This document shows positions 16,931 to 25,473 of a DNA stretch of 64,000 nt, piece after piece. Each line of letters opens with the position of its first letter. Within the stretch, counting starts at the first letter, position 1. The notes below the pieces were generated by a model. The model was given only the letters and a program-made list of their open reading frames with translations, was not told the origin of the DNA and ran no database searches. Source of the DNA: PCRC01 sp040384665 (GTDB lineage: Bacteria > Pseudomonadota > Gammaproteobacteria > Burkholderiales > Burkholderiaceae_C). The translations under genes and the position numbers were made by a program. The stretch spans positions 98,003-162,002 of the forward strand of contig JAZKIY010000010.1 in NCBI GenBank assembly GCA_040384665.1, read 5' to 3'.

Positions 16931-17905
16931 TCACACGCTCTTGCGCAACTCACGCACGCCGCGCCCGAGCTTGTGCCTCAGCAGTGCGCGCAGTGTGGTG
17001 CCATCGGCATAACCAACGCGGCGGGCAATCTGGTCCACGCTGGCCTTGCTGGTTTGCAGCAGATGCACGGCGCGCTCCACCCGCAAATCCTGAAAGTACG
17101 ACAGCGGCGTTTTGCCCAGCACGGCTTGAAGGCGCCGCGCGAGTGTGCGTTCACTGGAACCAATCGCCTGGGCCGCATCGCTGAGCGAAAACCCCCGTGA
17201 CGTGCCCTCGGCCAGGCGCTTGCGGGCCCAGCGCTCGAAGCGCTCGACCACCGGGTCGTTGTGGGCCAGGTGGTCGGGGATGACGTAGGCGGCCTGCGAC
17301 GAACGCACATCACCCAGCAGGTAGCGCGCGGTGATCGAAGCAAGGTCGGGGCTGCTGCGCCGCACCAGCCACAGGGCCAGATCCAGGTGCGCCATCGCAG
17401 CGCCGGCGGTGACAAAGCCACCCGAACTGATCAGCATGCGCGACTCGTCCAACTCAACCTGCGGAAAGCGCTCGCGGAACAGTGGTGCCAGCCACCAAGT
17501 GGTGGTGGCGCTGAGGCCGTCCAGCAGCGCGGTGTCGGCCAACAAAAAAGTGCCGGTACAGGCCGCACCGGCCAGAGCGCCCTCGCCGACCCGTTCGCGC
17601 AACAGCGCGGTGGCGTCTTTCACCTCGGCCCGCAGCAGTGATTCGGCCAGTGTTTGCGGCGTGATGGCGCCCAGCCCAGGCGCCAGCATCACGTCGGCAC
17701 GGCCGGCCGATTCGGCCGGCGTGACCGGCACCCGGAAGCCGTGGCCGGTGTGCACGCGCCGCCGCAGGCCCAGCACCGACACCTCGAAACGCGGCGCCGA
17801 AATGGCGTGCGCCTCGGCCAGCTGGTTGGCAATGGCCAGCGTGTCGAGCAGTGTGGCGAGCCCGGTGTCAAACACTTTGTCCAAAGCCAGCAAATGAATC
17901 TTCAT
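16931..17905 (-). CDS. AraC-family regulator with DJ-1/PfpI-like N-terminal domain (GlxA type)
   Basis: The protein has 324 aa. The N-terminal half is a DJ-1/PfpI-like domain with the nucleophile-elbow-like GAACTGTFLLAD, and the C-terminal AraC DNA-binding domain holds two helix-turn-helix motifs (GFSLSDAAQAIGSSERTLARR and KASVDQIARRVGYADGTTLR). Proteins of this architecture sense small molecules and usually activate transcription. It is divergent from a small monooxygenase gene, 97 bases apart, which is its most likely target. A perfect 9-base inverted repeat abuts the start codon and may be its operator. The start at 17905 (MKIHLLALDKVFD) is the family start, 21 codons inside the longest frame. 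Confidence 0.87.
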   Translation of the reverse strand: MKIHLLALDKVFDTGLATLLDTLAIANQLAEAHAISAPRFEVSVLGLRRRVHTGHGFRVPVTPAESAGRADVMLAPGLGAITPQTLAESLLRAEVKDATALLRERVGEGALAGAACTGTFLLADTALLDGLSATTTWWLAPLFRERFPQVELDESRMLISSGGFVTAGAAMAHLDLALWLVRRSSPDLASITARYLLGDVRSSQAAYVIPDHLAHNDPVVERFERWARKRLAEGTSRGFSLSDAAQAIGSSERTLARRLQAVLGKTPLSYFQDLRVERAVHLLQTSKASVDQIARRVGYADGTTLRALLRHKLGRGVRELRKSV

Positions 17906-17939
17906 GGCAAGAATAATATCAAAAGAGTCGTTCTTGCCA
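17905..17939. promoter_or_regulatory. Perfect inverted repeat, candidate operator for the AraC/DJ-1 regulator
   Basis: TGGCAAGAA at 17905-17913 is mirrored exactly by TTCTTGCCA at 17931-17939, with 17 AT-rich bases between. The left arm touches the regulator's start codon and the right arm faces the divergent monooxygenase gene. The symmetry is seen directly; regulatory use is inferred from position. Confidence 0.55.
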
Positions 17940-18002
17940 CTATGCGGTACCCGTGTACTCGCCCACAATAGGGTTGCGTTTCACAACACTGAGGAGAAAT
18001 TC

Positions 18003-18305
18003 ATGGTCACCGTCGGTCTATTCGTCAAGCTGCATGCCAAACCGGGCAAAGAAGCCCAGCTGGAAAATTTTCTGAAGAGCGCTTTGCCGCTGGCCAATGC
18101 CGAGGTGGGCACAGTGGTCTGGTTTGCGCTGAAATTCGGCCCGGCAACATTTGGCATTTTTGATGCCTTCGCCAACGACAGCGGGCGTCAGGCACACCTC
18201 GAAGGGGCGATTGCTGCGGCGCTGATGGCCAACGCCAGCGAACTGCTGGCCGAAGCGCCTGTGCTCGAGAAAGTGGAAACCATGGCAGTCAAGCTGCCCG
18301 CATAG
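18003..18305 (+). CDS. Antibiotic biosynthesis monooxygenase (ABM) domain protein
   Basis: A 100-aa single-domain protein of the dimeric alpha/beta barrel ABM superfamily (YgiN-like). It begins MVTVGLFVKLHAKPGKEAQLENFL and contains the typical FGIFDAFANDSGRQAHLEG segment. Members oxidise quinols or related small molecules without cofactor, or act in quinone redox cycling; the substrate is unknown. A good ribosome binding site, GAGGAG, lies before the ATG at 18003. It probably belongs with the divergent AraC/DJ-1 regulator. Confidence 0.85.
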   Translation: MVTVGLFVKLHAKPGKEAQLENFLKSALPLANAEVGTVVWFALKFGPATFGIFDAFANDSGRQAHLEGAIAAALMANASELLAEAPVLEKVETMAVKLPA

Positions 18306-18328
18306 GGCTGCGTTAGCTTGGGACTGCG

Positions 18329-18505
18329 TCAGTTGAAAGATTGAAAGGCCAGCACCGCGAAGAACACAAAGGCGGCCGCCAGCGTGCCGAACAACACCTG
18401 CAAGCCAAAGCGTTTGAAGCGCTGCTGGCTGGTGGCGGCAAAGAGAACAAACGACACCGCTGTTGCCAGCAGTGCCAGCAGAATCAGCCAGCGAAAGACC
18501 AGCAT
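18329..18505 (-). CDS. Small membrane protein, 58 aa, downstream of lpxC
   Basis: This 58-codon frame from ATG 18505 to TGA 18329 encodes two hydrophobic helices. The first, LILLALLATAVSFVLFAA, covers about residues 7-24, and the second, LFGTLAAAFVFFAVLAFQ, about residues 38-55; a short basic loop with QQRFKRFG lies between. It starts 10 bases after the lpxC stop on the same strand, so it is probably cotranscribed with lpxC. No function is recognised. Composition, spacing and strand argue that it is a real gene. Confidence 0.7.
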   Translation of the reverse strand: MLVFRWLILLALLATAVSFVLFAATSQQRFKRFGLQVLFGTLAAAFVFFAVLAFQSFN

Positions 18506-18514
18506 GGCTGGGCC

Positions 18515-19438
18515 TTACCAGGCCCGTGCCAGTTGGGCAAACCCGCGTGGCGCCTGCTTCTCGTCGTCAAACGTCACCACTTCGTAGGCGTCCTTGTGCG
18601 ACAGCAGTTCGCGCAGCAGCTGGTTGTTGAGCGCGTGGCCCGAGCGGAACGCGCTGTAAGCGGCCAGCATGGGTTGCCCCAGCAGGTACAGGTCGCCCAT
18701 GGCGTCGAGGATCTTGTGTTTGACGAACTCGTCGTCGTAGCGCAGGCCGTCGCTGTTCAACACCTTGTAGTCGTCCATCACGATGGCGTTGTCCAGCCCA
18801 CCGCCGAGCGCCAGGCCGTTGGACCGCATCATTTCCACGTCTTTCGTGAAACCGAAAGTGCGGGCGCGGGCGATGTCGCGGCTGTAGGAACCGGCGCTGA
18901 GGTCGAACTCGACGCGCTGGCCAGTGGAGTCCACCGCCGGGTGGTCAAAGTCAATCTCAAAGCTGAGCTTGTAGCCGTGGTAGGGCTCCAGCCGTGCCCA
19001 CTTGGTGTTGGCGCCCTGCCCTTCGCGCACTTCCACCGGCCGGGTGACGCGGATGAAACGCTTGGGCGCGCGCTGCCGCTCAATGCCCGCGCTTTGCAGC
19101 AGGAACACGAACGACGCGGCAGAGCCGTCGAGGATGGGCACCTCTTCGGCGGTGATGTCCACGTACAGGTTGTCGATGCCCAGGCCGGCACAGGCCGACA
19201 TCAGGTGCTCCACCGTGTGCACCTTGGCGCCGCCATTGGAGATGGTGGACGCCAGCCGCGTGTCTGTGACCGACAGCGCCGAAATCGGGATGTCCACCGG
19301 CTCCGGCAAGTCAATGCGGCGGAACACGATGCCGGTGTCCGGCTGCGCCGGCCGCAGGGTCAGTTCGACCCGCTGGCCGCTGTGCAGGCCCACGCCCACG
19401 GCACGGGTCAGCGATTTCAGGGTGCGTTGCTGGAGCAT
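18515..19438 (-). CDS. lpxC: UDP-3-O-acyl-N-acetylglucosamine deacetylase LpxC
   Basis: LpxC is the zinc deacetylase that commits the cell to lipid A synthesis. The protein has 307 aa, the typical length. It starts MLQQRTLKSLTRAVGVGLHSG. The zinc and active-site segments HTVEHLMSACAGLGIDNLYV and VKHKILDAMGDLYLLG are present, with the late GHALNNQLLRELL. It lies 178 bases downstream of ftsZ, its usual position at the end of the dcw region in betaproteobacteria, with a GC-rich repeat in between. Confidence 0.97.
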   Translation of the reverse strand: MLQQRTLKSLTRAVGVGLHSGQRVELTLRPAQPDTGIVFRRIDLPEPVDIPISALSVTDTRLASTISNGGAKVHTVEHLMSACAGLGIDNLYVDITAEEVPILDGSAASFVFLLQSAGIERQRAPKRFIRVTRPVEVREGQGANTKWARLEPYHGYKLSFEIDFDHPAVDSTGQRVEFDLSAGSYSRDIARARTFGFTKDVEMMRSNGLALGGGLDNAIVMDDYKVLNSDGLRYDDEFVKHKILDAMGDLYLLGQPMLAAYSAFRSGHALNNQLLRELLSHKDAYEVVTFDDEKQAPRGFAQLARAW

Positions 19439-19534
19439 TGCGACATTTTAATGACGGCGATTAGACCCTGCACCCCAAGGGACAGGGGCGCGGGCAGGGA
19501 GCCACACGCAGTGGGCGACCGTGGGGGCACGTTT

Positions 19535-19611
19535 CGCCGCCGGGCCGCCCCAAGGCGAAATGCGGCCCCCTTGGGGGGCAGCGACCCGCGCAGCGGCGGA
19601 GCGTGGGGGTC
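19535..19611. repeat. GC-rich palindromic repeat between ftsZ and lpxC
   Basis: Within the 178-base gap the sequence forms nested inverted repeats: GGGCCGCCCCAAGG against CCCCCTTGGGGGGC, plus CGCCGCCGG near the left end and CAGCGGCGG near the right. The word GTGGGGG occurs on both flanks (about 19521 and 19604). I recall near-identical CCCCAAGG...CCTTGGGG intergenic elements in many Comamonadaceae genomes. It could terminate ftsZ transcription or simply be a mobile palindrome. Confidence 0.6.
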
Positions 19612-19616
19612 ACATT

Positions 19617-20864
19617 TCAATCCGCTTGCTTGCGCAGGAACGCCGGGATCTCGAAGTCGTCCATGCCGCCCGACGACAGCGCGTCCACCTTGGCGGCGGC
19701 CTGCATGCGGTTGGTGCGCCAGACGCTGGGCGTGGCCATGCCGGCGTAGTCGGCCTGGTTGACGCTGGCGGGGGCACCGCCCATGGCCACCGAGTGGCCT
19801 GCGCCGTTCGGTTGCATGGTGGGCAGGGTGAAGCCCACGTTGTCGGTGCCGGTGCGTTGGGTGGTTTGAAGCACCTGCAGCGGCGGCGCATTGCGGCGCG
19901 CGTTCTGGCGGCTCAGGCCGGTGGCGACCACGGTGACGCGGATCTGGTCGCCCAGCTCGTCGTCGTAGGCGGTGCCGTAGATCACATGCGCGTCGGGCGA
20001 GGCGTAGGCGCGGATGGTGTTCATCGCCAGCTTGGACTCGCTCAGTTTCAGCGAGCCCTTGGCGGCGGTGATCAGCACCAACACGCCCTTGGCGCCGGAC
20101 AGGTCGATGCCCTCCAGCAGCGGGCAGGCCACGGCCTGCTCGGCGGCGATGCGGGCACGGTCGGGGCCGTCGGCCACGGCGGTGCCCATCATGGCCTTGC
20201 CGGGTTCGCCCATCACGGTGCGCACGTCTTCAAAGTCGACGTTCACATGGCCGGGCACGTTGATGATTTCGGCAATGCCGCCGACCGCGTTTTTCAGCAC
20301 GTCGTTGGCGTGGGCAAAGGCCTCGTCCTGAGTCACGTCGTCGCCCAGCACTTCGAGCAGTTTCTCGTTCAGCACCACGATCAGCGAATCGACGTTGGCT
20401 TCCAGCTCGGCCAGGCCGTTGTCGGCGTTGGTCATGCGGCGGCCGCCTTCGAACTCGAACGGCTTGGTCACCACGCCCACGGTCAGGATGCCCATTTCCT
20501 TGGCCACACGGGCGATCACCGGCGCGGCGCCGGTGCCGGTGCCACCGCCCATGCCGGCGGTGATGAACAGCATGTGCGCGCCGTCGATCGCGGCACGGAT
20601 GTCGTCCACCGCCATCTCGGCGGCTTCGCGGCCCTTGTCGGGCTTGCTGCCAGCGCCCAGGCCGCTGGTGCCGAGCTGGATGGTCTTGTGCGCCGGGCTG
20701 CGGCTCAGGGCCTGCGCGTCGGTGTTGGCGCAAACGAACTCCACGCCCTGCACGCGGCAGTTGATCATGTGCTGCACGGCGTTGCCGCCACCACCACCGA
20801 CACCGATCACCTTGATCTGGGTGCCTTGATCGAACTCTTCGACGTCAATCATTTCGATGCTCAT
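19617..20864 (-). CDS. ftsZ: Cell division protein FtsZ
   Basis: FtsZ is the tubulin-like GTPase that forms the Z-ring. The protein has 415 aa. The nucleotide site is GVGGGGGNAVQHM near residue 21, the tubulin signature is GMGGGTGTGAAPVIA, and the synergy-loop region follows with DLSGAKGVLVLI. A variable Gln/Ala/Gly-rich linker leads to the conserved C-terminal peptide MDDFEIPAFLRKQAD that binds FtsA and ZipA-like partners. AGGAGAG precedes the ATG. It is the last division gene of the cluster and has its own 147-base upstream gap, so an extra promoter is likely. Confidence 0.98.
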   Translation of the reverse strand: MSIEMIDVEEFDQGTQIKVIGVGGGGGNAVQHMINCRVQGVEFVCANTDAQALSRSPAHKTIQLGTSGLGAGSKPDKGREAAEMAVDDIRAAIDGAHMLFITAGMGGGTGTGAAPVIARVAKEMGILTVGVVTKPFEFEGGRRMTNADNGLAELEANVDSLIVVLNEKLLEVLGDDVTQDEAFAHANDVLKNAVGGIAEIINVPGHVNVDFEDVRTVMGEPGKAMMGTAVADGPDRARIAAEQAVACPLLEGIDLSGAKGVLVLITAAKGSLKLSESKLAMNTIRAYASPDAHVIYGTAYDDELGDQIRVTVVATGLSRQNARRNAPPLQVLQTTQRTGTDNVGFTLPTMQPNGAGHSVAMGGAPASVNQADYAGMATPSVWRTNRMQAAAKVDALSSGGMDDFEIPAFLRKQAD

Positions 20865-20908
20865 GTTTCTCTCCTGAATGTCTGTTATCTGCAGTTGCCT
20901 AAGGTATT

Positions 20909-20938
20909 TTTATGCGATCGTTGTCATCGGATTGTCAC
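20909..20938 (-). promoter_or_regulatory. Candidate ftsZ promoter
   Basis: In the 147-base ftsA-ftsZ gap the minus strand reads GTGACA (20938-20933), 18 bases, then CATAAA (20914-20909), about 45 bases before the ftsZ start. It is a weak sigma70-like match and the only reasonable one seen in the gap. Extra ftsZ promoters here are known in other proteobacteria. Confidence 0.35.
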
Positions 20939-21011
20939 CCTGTGGGCGGTCCTTTGCCACCCCATCGGTTGGATAAATTTCGACAGTACGGTGCGGGGTG
21001 TTGGGCCATGG

Positions 21012-22241
21012 TCAGAAGTTCCCGATAAACCAGTCTTTGACACGGCCCAGCGCGGTCTGCATCGACCCGTTCTTCTGTGCCACCTTGAAGCCGCGCAGCC
21101 GCGCCATCCGCGCTTCTTCCAGCAAACCCATCACCGTGGCCGCGCGCGGCTGCGCCACCATGTCGGCCAGCGAGCCCCGGTATTTCGGGATGCCACGCCG
21201 CACCGGCTTGAGGAAAATGTCTTCGCCCAGTTCCAGCATGCCGGGCATGATGGCGCTGCCACCGGTGAGCACGATGCCGGAGGACAGCACCTCCTCGAAG
21301 CCCGACTCGCGCACCACCTGCTGCACCAGCGAGAAAATTTCTTCCACACGGGGCTCGATCACACCGGCCAGCGCCTGTTTGCTCAGCATGCGCGGGCCCC
21401 GGTCGCCCAGACCGGGCACCTCCACCTGCGAATCCGGGTCGGCCAGCAGCTGCTTGGCGTAACCGTTCTCGACCTTGATGTCTTCCGCGTCCTTGGTGGG
21501 CGTGCGCAGCGCCATGGCGATGTCGCTGGTGATGAGGTCGCCGGCGATGGGGATGACGGCCGTGTGGCGGATCGCACCGTTGGTGAAAATGGCCACGTCG
21601 GTGGTGCCGGCGCCAATGTCCACCAGCGCCACGCCCAGCTCGCGTTCGTCGTCCGTCAGCACCGACAGGCTGGATGCCAGCGGGTTGAGCATCAGCTGGT
21701 CCACGTCCAGGCCGCAGCGGCGCACGCACTTGATGATGTTTTCGGCCGCGCTCTGGGCGCCGGTCACGATGTGGATCTTGGCCTCCAACCGGATGCCGCT
21801 CATGCCGATGGGCTCGCGCACGTCCTGCCCGTCGATGACGAACTCCTGGGGCTCCACCAGCAGCAGCCGCTGGTCGCTGGAGATGTTGATGGCCTTGGCG
21901 GTTTCCACCACCCGGGCCACGTCGGCCTGCGTCACCTCGCGGTCTTTCACCGCCACCATTCCGCTGGAATTCAGCCCACGGATGTGGCTGCCGGTGATGC
22001 CGGTGTACACATGGGTGATCTTGCAGTCGGCCATCAGCTCGGCCTCTTTCAGCGCCAGCTGGATGCTCTGCACCGTGGCGTCGATGTTGACCACCACACC
22101 GCGCTTGAGCCCGTTGCTCGGCGCCACGCCCAGGCCCGCCAGCTTCAGCTCGCCATTGGGCATGACCTCGGCCACCACCACCATCACTTTGGCGGTGCCG
22201 ATGTCCAGTCCCACCACCAGGTCTTTGTATTCTTTTGCCAT
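21012..22241 (-). CDS. ftsA: Cell division protein FtsA
   Basis: FtsA is an actin-like ATPase that tethers FtsZ to the membrane. The protein has 409 aa. The actin-fold phosphate motifs are VVGLDIGTAKVMVVVAE and VALVDIGAGTTDVAIF, with the adenosine motif IVLTGGSAIMPGM. The C-terminal amphipathic helix (ALGRVKDWFIGNF) is the membrane-targeting sequence. It follows ftsQ by 48 bases and precedes ftsZ. Confidence 0.97.
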   Translation of the reverse strand: MAKEYKDLVVGLDIGTAKVMVVVAEVMPNGELKLAGLGVAPSNGLKRGVVVNIDATVQSIQLALKEAELMADCKITHVYTGITGSHIRGLNSSGMVAVKDREVTQADVARVVETAKAINISSDQRLLLVEPQEFVIDGQDVREPIGMSGIRLEAKIHIVTGAQSAAENIIKCVRRCGLDVDQLMLNPLASSLSVLTDDERELGVALVDIGAGTTDVAIFTNGAIRHTAVIPIAGDLITSDIAMALRTPTKDAEDIKVENGYAKQLLADPDSQVEVPGLGDRGPRMLSKQALAGVIEPRVEEIFSLVQQVVRESGFEEVLSSGIVLTGGSAIMPGMLELGEDIFLKPVRRGIPKYRGSLADMVAQPRAATVMGLLEEARMARLRGFKVAQKNGSMQTALGRVKDWFIGNF

Positions 22242-22289
22242 AAATAGCCTGCTCTTGTTGCCTGTTCGTTGAAGCTGTTGTCTTAGCGC

Positions 22290-23069
22290 TTACTTCTTTT
22301 TCGCGGCGTCGCCGGTCGTCACGCCGCGCAGCCGCACCGCGTAAGCGTCGCCATAGCGCAAATCGGCGGTCAGCAGGTCGCGGGAAGTGCGCCCCTGCTT
22401 GCCGGTCACCTGCGGCAGCGTGCGCACAAAACGCAGCGTGCGCTCCCGCACTTCGGCCACCGTGCCGCTGCCCAATTCAATCGTCGCGCCGCTGTCGAGC
22501 CGGGCGCGCCAACCACCCCGGGCCGACAGCTCCAGTTCGTCCAGCGTGGCCCCCAGCGGCTCGAGGGCCGGTGCCAGCGAACGCACCATGGTCAGCACCT
22601 GCGCCGCCTGCCCTTCTGGCCCGCTGAGGTAGGGCAGGTCGTCGGACTCCAGCTCGCCGATGTTGGCCTCGAACACCTCGCCATAGCTGTTGACCAGCCG
22701 CGAATCGCGCTCCTGGCCCCAGAAGGCCACGCCTTTGTGCTCTTCCAGCACCACCTTGAGCCGGTTGGGGAATTCGCGCTGCACCAGCGCCTTGCGCACC
22801 CAGGGCACGGTCTCGAAAGCCGCGCGTGCCTGGCGCAAATCCACCGTGAAGAAGTTGCCCACCAGCTTGGGCGCCACCTGCGTGCGGAGGCTGACCTCGC
22901 TGGTGTGGTTCAGGTCCCCCTGCACCGTGATGCCGGCCAGCGCAAACGCCGGGTGCCGCAGCGCCCACCACAAACCGGTTGCCAACGTGCCGAGCACGAC
23001 CGCGCTGAACAACACCGAAGCGGTGAAGTTCATCAGGCGAACGTCGAACGGCATGGACACGGTGTTCAT
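22290..23069 (-). CDS. ftsQ: Cell division protein FtsQ
   Basis: FtsQ is a bitopic divisome protein that bridges early and late division proteins. The protein has 259 aa. A short cytoplasmic tail and one membrane segment (about residues 17-35, SVLFSAVVLGTLATGLWW) are followed by a POTRA domain (FALAGITVQGDLNHTSEV) and the FtsQ-type beta domain. The ATG at 23069 overlaps the ddl stop in an ATGA arrangement. FtsB, its usual partner together with FtsL, is not in this window. Confidence 0.94.
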   Translation of the reverse strand: MNTVSMPFDVRLMNFTASVLFSAVVLGTLATGLWWALRHPAFALAGITVQGDLNHTSEVSLRTQVAPKLVGNFFTVDLRQARAAFETVPWVRKALVQREFPNRLKVVLEEHKGVAFWGQERDSRLVNSYGEVFEANIGELESDDLPYLSGPEGQAAQVLTMVRSLAPALEPLGATLDELELSARGGWRARLDSGATIELGSGTVAEVRERTLRFVRTLPQVTGKQGRTSRDLLTADLRYGDAYAVRLRGVTTGDAAKKK

Positions 23070-24031
23070 TTCTTGGCGGGGCCCTTCACATCACAGTCCA
23101 GGCTCGCACTGGCCAGCAAACGCACACACAGCGCCGGGTAGTCAATGCCCGCGGCCAGCGCCGACATGGGCACCAGCGAGTGGCTGGTCATGCCGGGGGC
23201 GGTGTTGATTTCCAGCAGATAGGGCGCACGCGTGGCGGCGTCGATCATCACGTCCGCCCGGGCCCAGCTGCGGCAGCCCAGCGTGCGGTAAGCCTTCAGC
23301 ACCAGTTGCTGGATGGCGTCTTCTTCACCCGGCGGCAGGCCGCAGGGCACGATGTACTGCGTGTCGTCGTTGAAGTACTTGTTCTGGTAGTCGTAGTTGC
23401 CATCGGGGGCGACGATGCGCACCAGTGGCAGCGCTTCGGCGTCGGCACCGGTGCCCACCACCGGGCAGGTCACCTCGTCACCGGCGATGAACTGTTCGCA
23501 CAGCACCAGCGGGTCGTGTTGGGCGGCCAGGGTGTAGGCGGCGGCGCACTGTGCGTCGGTGGTGACCTTGGTCAGCCCGATGGTGGAACCCTCGCGCGCG
23601 GGCTTGACGATCATCGGCGCGCCGATGGCGCCCAGGGCGTGGCGGGTGGCCTCGACGCTGTCCACCTCCAGCCAGGCCGGTGTGGCCAGGCCCTCGGCAC
23701 GCCAGATGCGTTTGGTCATGACCTTGTCCATCGCGATGCTGGACGCCATCACGCCGGAGCCGGTGTAGGGGATGCCCAGCAATTCGAGTGCGCCCTGCAC
23801 CGTGCCGTCTTCGCCAAAGCGGCCGTGCAGCGCAATAAAGCAGCGGTTGAACTGCTCGCGCCGCAGGTCGCCGAGGTCCCGCTCTGCAGGGTCAAAGGCA
23901 TGGGCGTCCACGCCCTGCGATTGCAGCGCCTGCAGCACGCCGCGGCCCGACATGAAGGAAATCTCGCGTTCGGCCGACTGGCCGCCCAGCAGCACCGCCA
24001 CCTTGCCGAAATTCATGTCCGATTGGCTCAT
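23066..24031 (-). CDS. ddl: D-alanine--D-alanine ligase
   Basis: This ligase makes the D-Ala-D-Ala dipeptide used by MurF. The 321-aa ATP-grasp enzyme is of the DdlB type found in dcw clusters. It has KVAVLLGGQSAEREISFMSG near the N-terminus, the catalytic ALHGRFGEDGTVQGALE, the ATP-loop region KPAREGSTIGLTKV and the C-terminal EINTAPGMTSHSLVP. The ATG at 24031 overlaps the murC stop by four bases; a second Met five codons in (MNFGKVAVL) is possible. It overlaps ftsQ by four bases on the other side. Confidence 0.96.
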   Translation of the reverse strand: MSQSDMNFGKVAVLLGGQSAEREISFMSGRGVLQALQSQGVDAHAFDPAERDLGDLRREQFNRCFIALHGRFGEDGTVQGALELLGIPYTGSGVMASSIAMDKVMTKRIWRAEGLATPAWLEVDSVEATRHALGAIGAPMIVKPAREGSTIGLTKVTTDAQCAAAYTLAAQHDPLVLCEQFIAGDEVTCPVVGTGADAEALPLVRIVAPDGNYDYQNKYFNDDTQYIVPCGLPPGEEDAIQQLVLKAYRTLGCRSWARADVMIDAATRAPYLLEINTAPGMTSHSLVPMSALAAGIDYPALCVRLLASASLDCDVKGPAKK

Positions 24032-25473
24032 AGCCCTAGTCCTGCCTGTTTGGTTTGCTCTTTAATCAATAGCAATTGTGGTGCCAGATCGATCACTTTG
24101 GCGGGCACACCACCGACCGAGCCTGCGCCCATGCACAACACCACGTCGCCGTCGCGGGCGTTGTCAAAAATCGCCTGCGGCATGGCCTCGATTTCGTCCA
24201 CAAACACCGGTTCCAGCTTGCCGGCCACCCGCAGCGCGCGCGCCAGCGAACGGCCGTCGGCGGCCACGATGGGCGCCTCCCCGGCGGCATAGACCTCGGC
24301 CAGCAACAACACGTCCACCAGGCCCAACACCTTGACGAAGTCTTCAAAGCAGTCGCGCGTGCGGGTGTAGCGGTGGGGCTGGAAGGCCAGCACCAGCCGG
24401 CGGCCCGGGAAGGCACCGCGCGCGGCGGCCAGCGTGGCGGCCAGTTCCACCGGGTGGTGGCCGTAGTCGTCCACCACCGTCATGCTGCCGCCACCGGGCA
24501 GCGCCGCTTCGCCATAGCGCTGGAAGCGCCGGCCCACGCCCTTGAAGCTGGCCAGCGCCTGCAGCACCGCCGCGTCAGGGATGTTGAGTTCCACCGCCAC
24601 CGAGATGGCGGCCAGCGCGTTGCGCACGTTGTGCTCGCCAGGCAGGTTGAGCACCACATCGAGGTCGGGCAGGGTCACGCCGTTGCGGCGCTGCACGGTG
24701 AAGTGCATTTGCCCGGCCGCCGCGCGCACGTTCACCGCACGCACCTGCGCCTCGGGCCCGAAGCCGTAACTGGTGATCGGGCAGGTGACCTCGGGGACGA
24801 TCTCGCAGATCGCCGGGTCGTCGGTGCACAGGATGGCGGTGCCGTAGAACGGCATGCGGTGCAGAAAGTCAACGAAGGCCTTCTTCAAATTGTTGAAGTC
24901 GTGGCCGTAGGTCTCCATGTGGTCGGCGTCGATGTTGGTCACCACCGCCATCACCGGCAACAGGTTCAGGAAAGACGCGTCGGACTCGTCGGCCTCGACC
25001 ACGATGTAGTCGCCGCTGCCGAGTTTGGCGTTGGTACCGGCGCTGTTCAGCCGCCCGCCGATCACGAAGGTCGGGTCCAGCCCGGCGGCGGCCAGCACGC
25101 TGGCCACCAGGCTGGTGGTGGTGGTCTTGCCATGGGTGCCGGCAATCGCAATGCCCTGCTTCAGGCGCATCAGTTCGGCCAGCATCAGCGCCCGCGGCAC
25201 CACCGGGATGCGTTTTTCGCGCGCCACCAGCACCTCGGGGTTGTCGGCCTGCACGGCGGTGGAGGTGACCACCGCGTCGGCGCCCTCGACGTTGGCCGCC
25301 GCATGGCCCACATGGGTCTGGATGCCGAGGCTGGCGAGTCGGCGCAGGGTGCTGCTGTCGGTCAAATCCGAGCCAGAAATCTGGTAGCCAAGGTTGAGCA
25401 GCACTTCGGCAATGCCGCTCATGCCGGAGCCGCCGATGCCAACAAAGTGAATGTGACGAACGGCGTGTTTCAT
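24028..25473 (-). CDS. murC: UDP-N-acetylmuramate--L-alanine ligase MurC
   Basis: MurC adds L-Ala to UDP-MurNAc, the first step of stem-peptide synthesis. The protein has 481 aa. The Rossmann motif HFVGIGGSGMSGIAEVL, the ATP P-loop GTHGKTTTTSLVAS, EADESDASFLNL, and the C-terminal FQPHRYTRTRDCFEDF are all present. The start at 25473 (MKHAVRHIHFVG) is the family start and overlaps murG by four bases. The last 18 or so codons are encoded by a copy of the dispersed repeat (24033-24084), so the C-terminal tail ending in QTKQAGLGL differs in composition from the rest. Confidence 0.97.
   Translation of the reverse strand: MKHAVRHIHFVGIGGSGMSGIAEVLLNLGYQISGSDLTDSSTLRRLASLGIQTHVGHAAANVEGADAVVTSTAVQADNPEVLVAREKRIPVVPRALMLAELMRLKQGIAIAGTHGKTTTTSLVASVLAAAGLDPTFVIGGRLNSAGTNAKLGSGDYIVVEADESDASFLNLLPVMAVVTNIDADHMETYGHDFNNLKKAFVDFLHRMPFYGTAILCTDDPAICEIVPEVTCPITSYGFGPEAQVRAVNVRAAAGQMHFTVQRRNGVTLPDLDVVLNLPGEHNVRNALAAISVAVELNIPDAAVLQALASFKGVGRRFQRYGEAALPGGGSMTVVDDYGHHPVELAATLAAARGAFPGRRLVLAFQPHRYTRTRDCFEDFVKVLGLVDVLLLAEVYAAGEAPIVAADGRSLARALRVAGKLEPVFVDEIEAMPQAIFDNARDGDVVLCMGAGSVGGVPAKVIDLAPQLLLIKEQTKQAGLGL
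24033..24084. repeat. Dispersed short repeat inside the 3' end of murC
   Basis: On the plus strand AGCCCTAGT is followed by a T-rich middle and AATCAATAGC. The words match the rlmI copy (AGCCCTAGTGGAG) and the tldD-rodA copy (AATCAATAGC). It supplies the final codons of murC and reaches almost to the ddl start codon. Confidence 0.5.

Noticed and set aside
19521..22247. Open frame of 908 codons on the plus strand
   Set aside because: Antisense to ftsZ and ftsA; translation is His/Gly/Val repetitive and has no domain.
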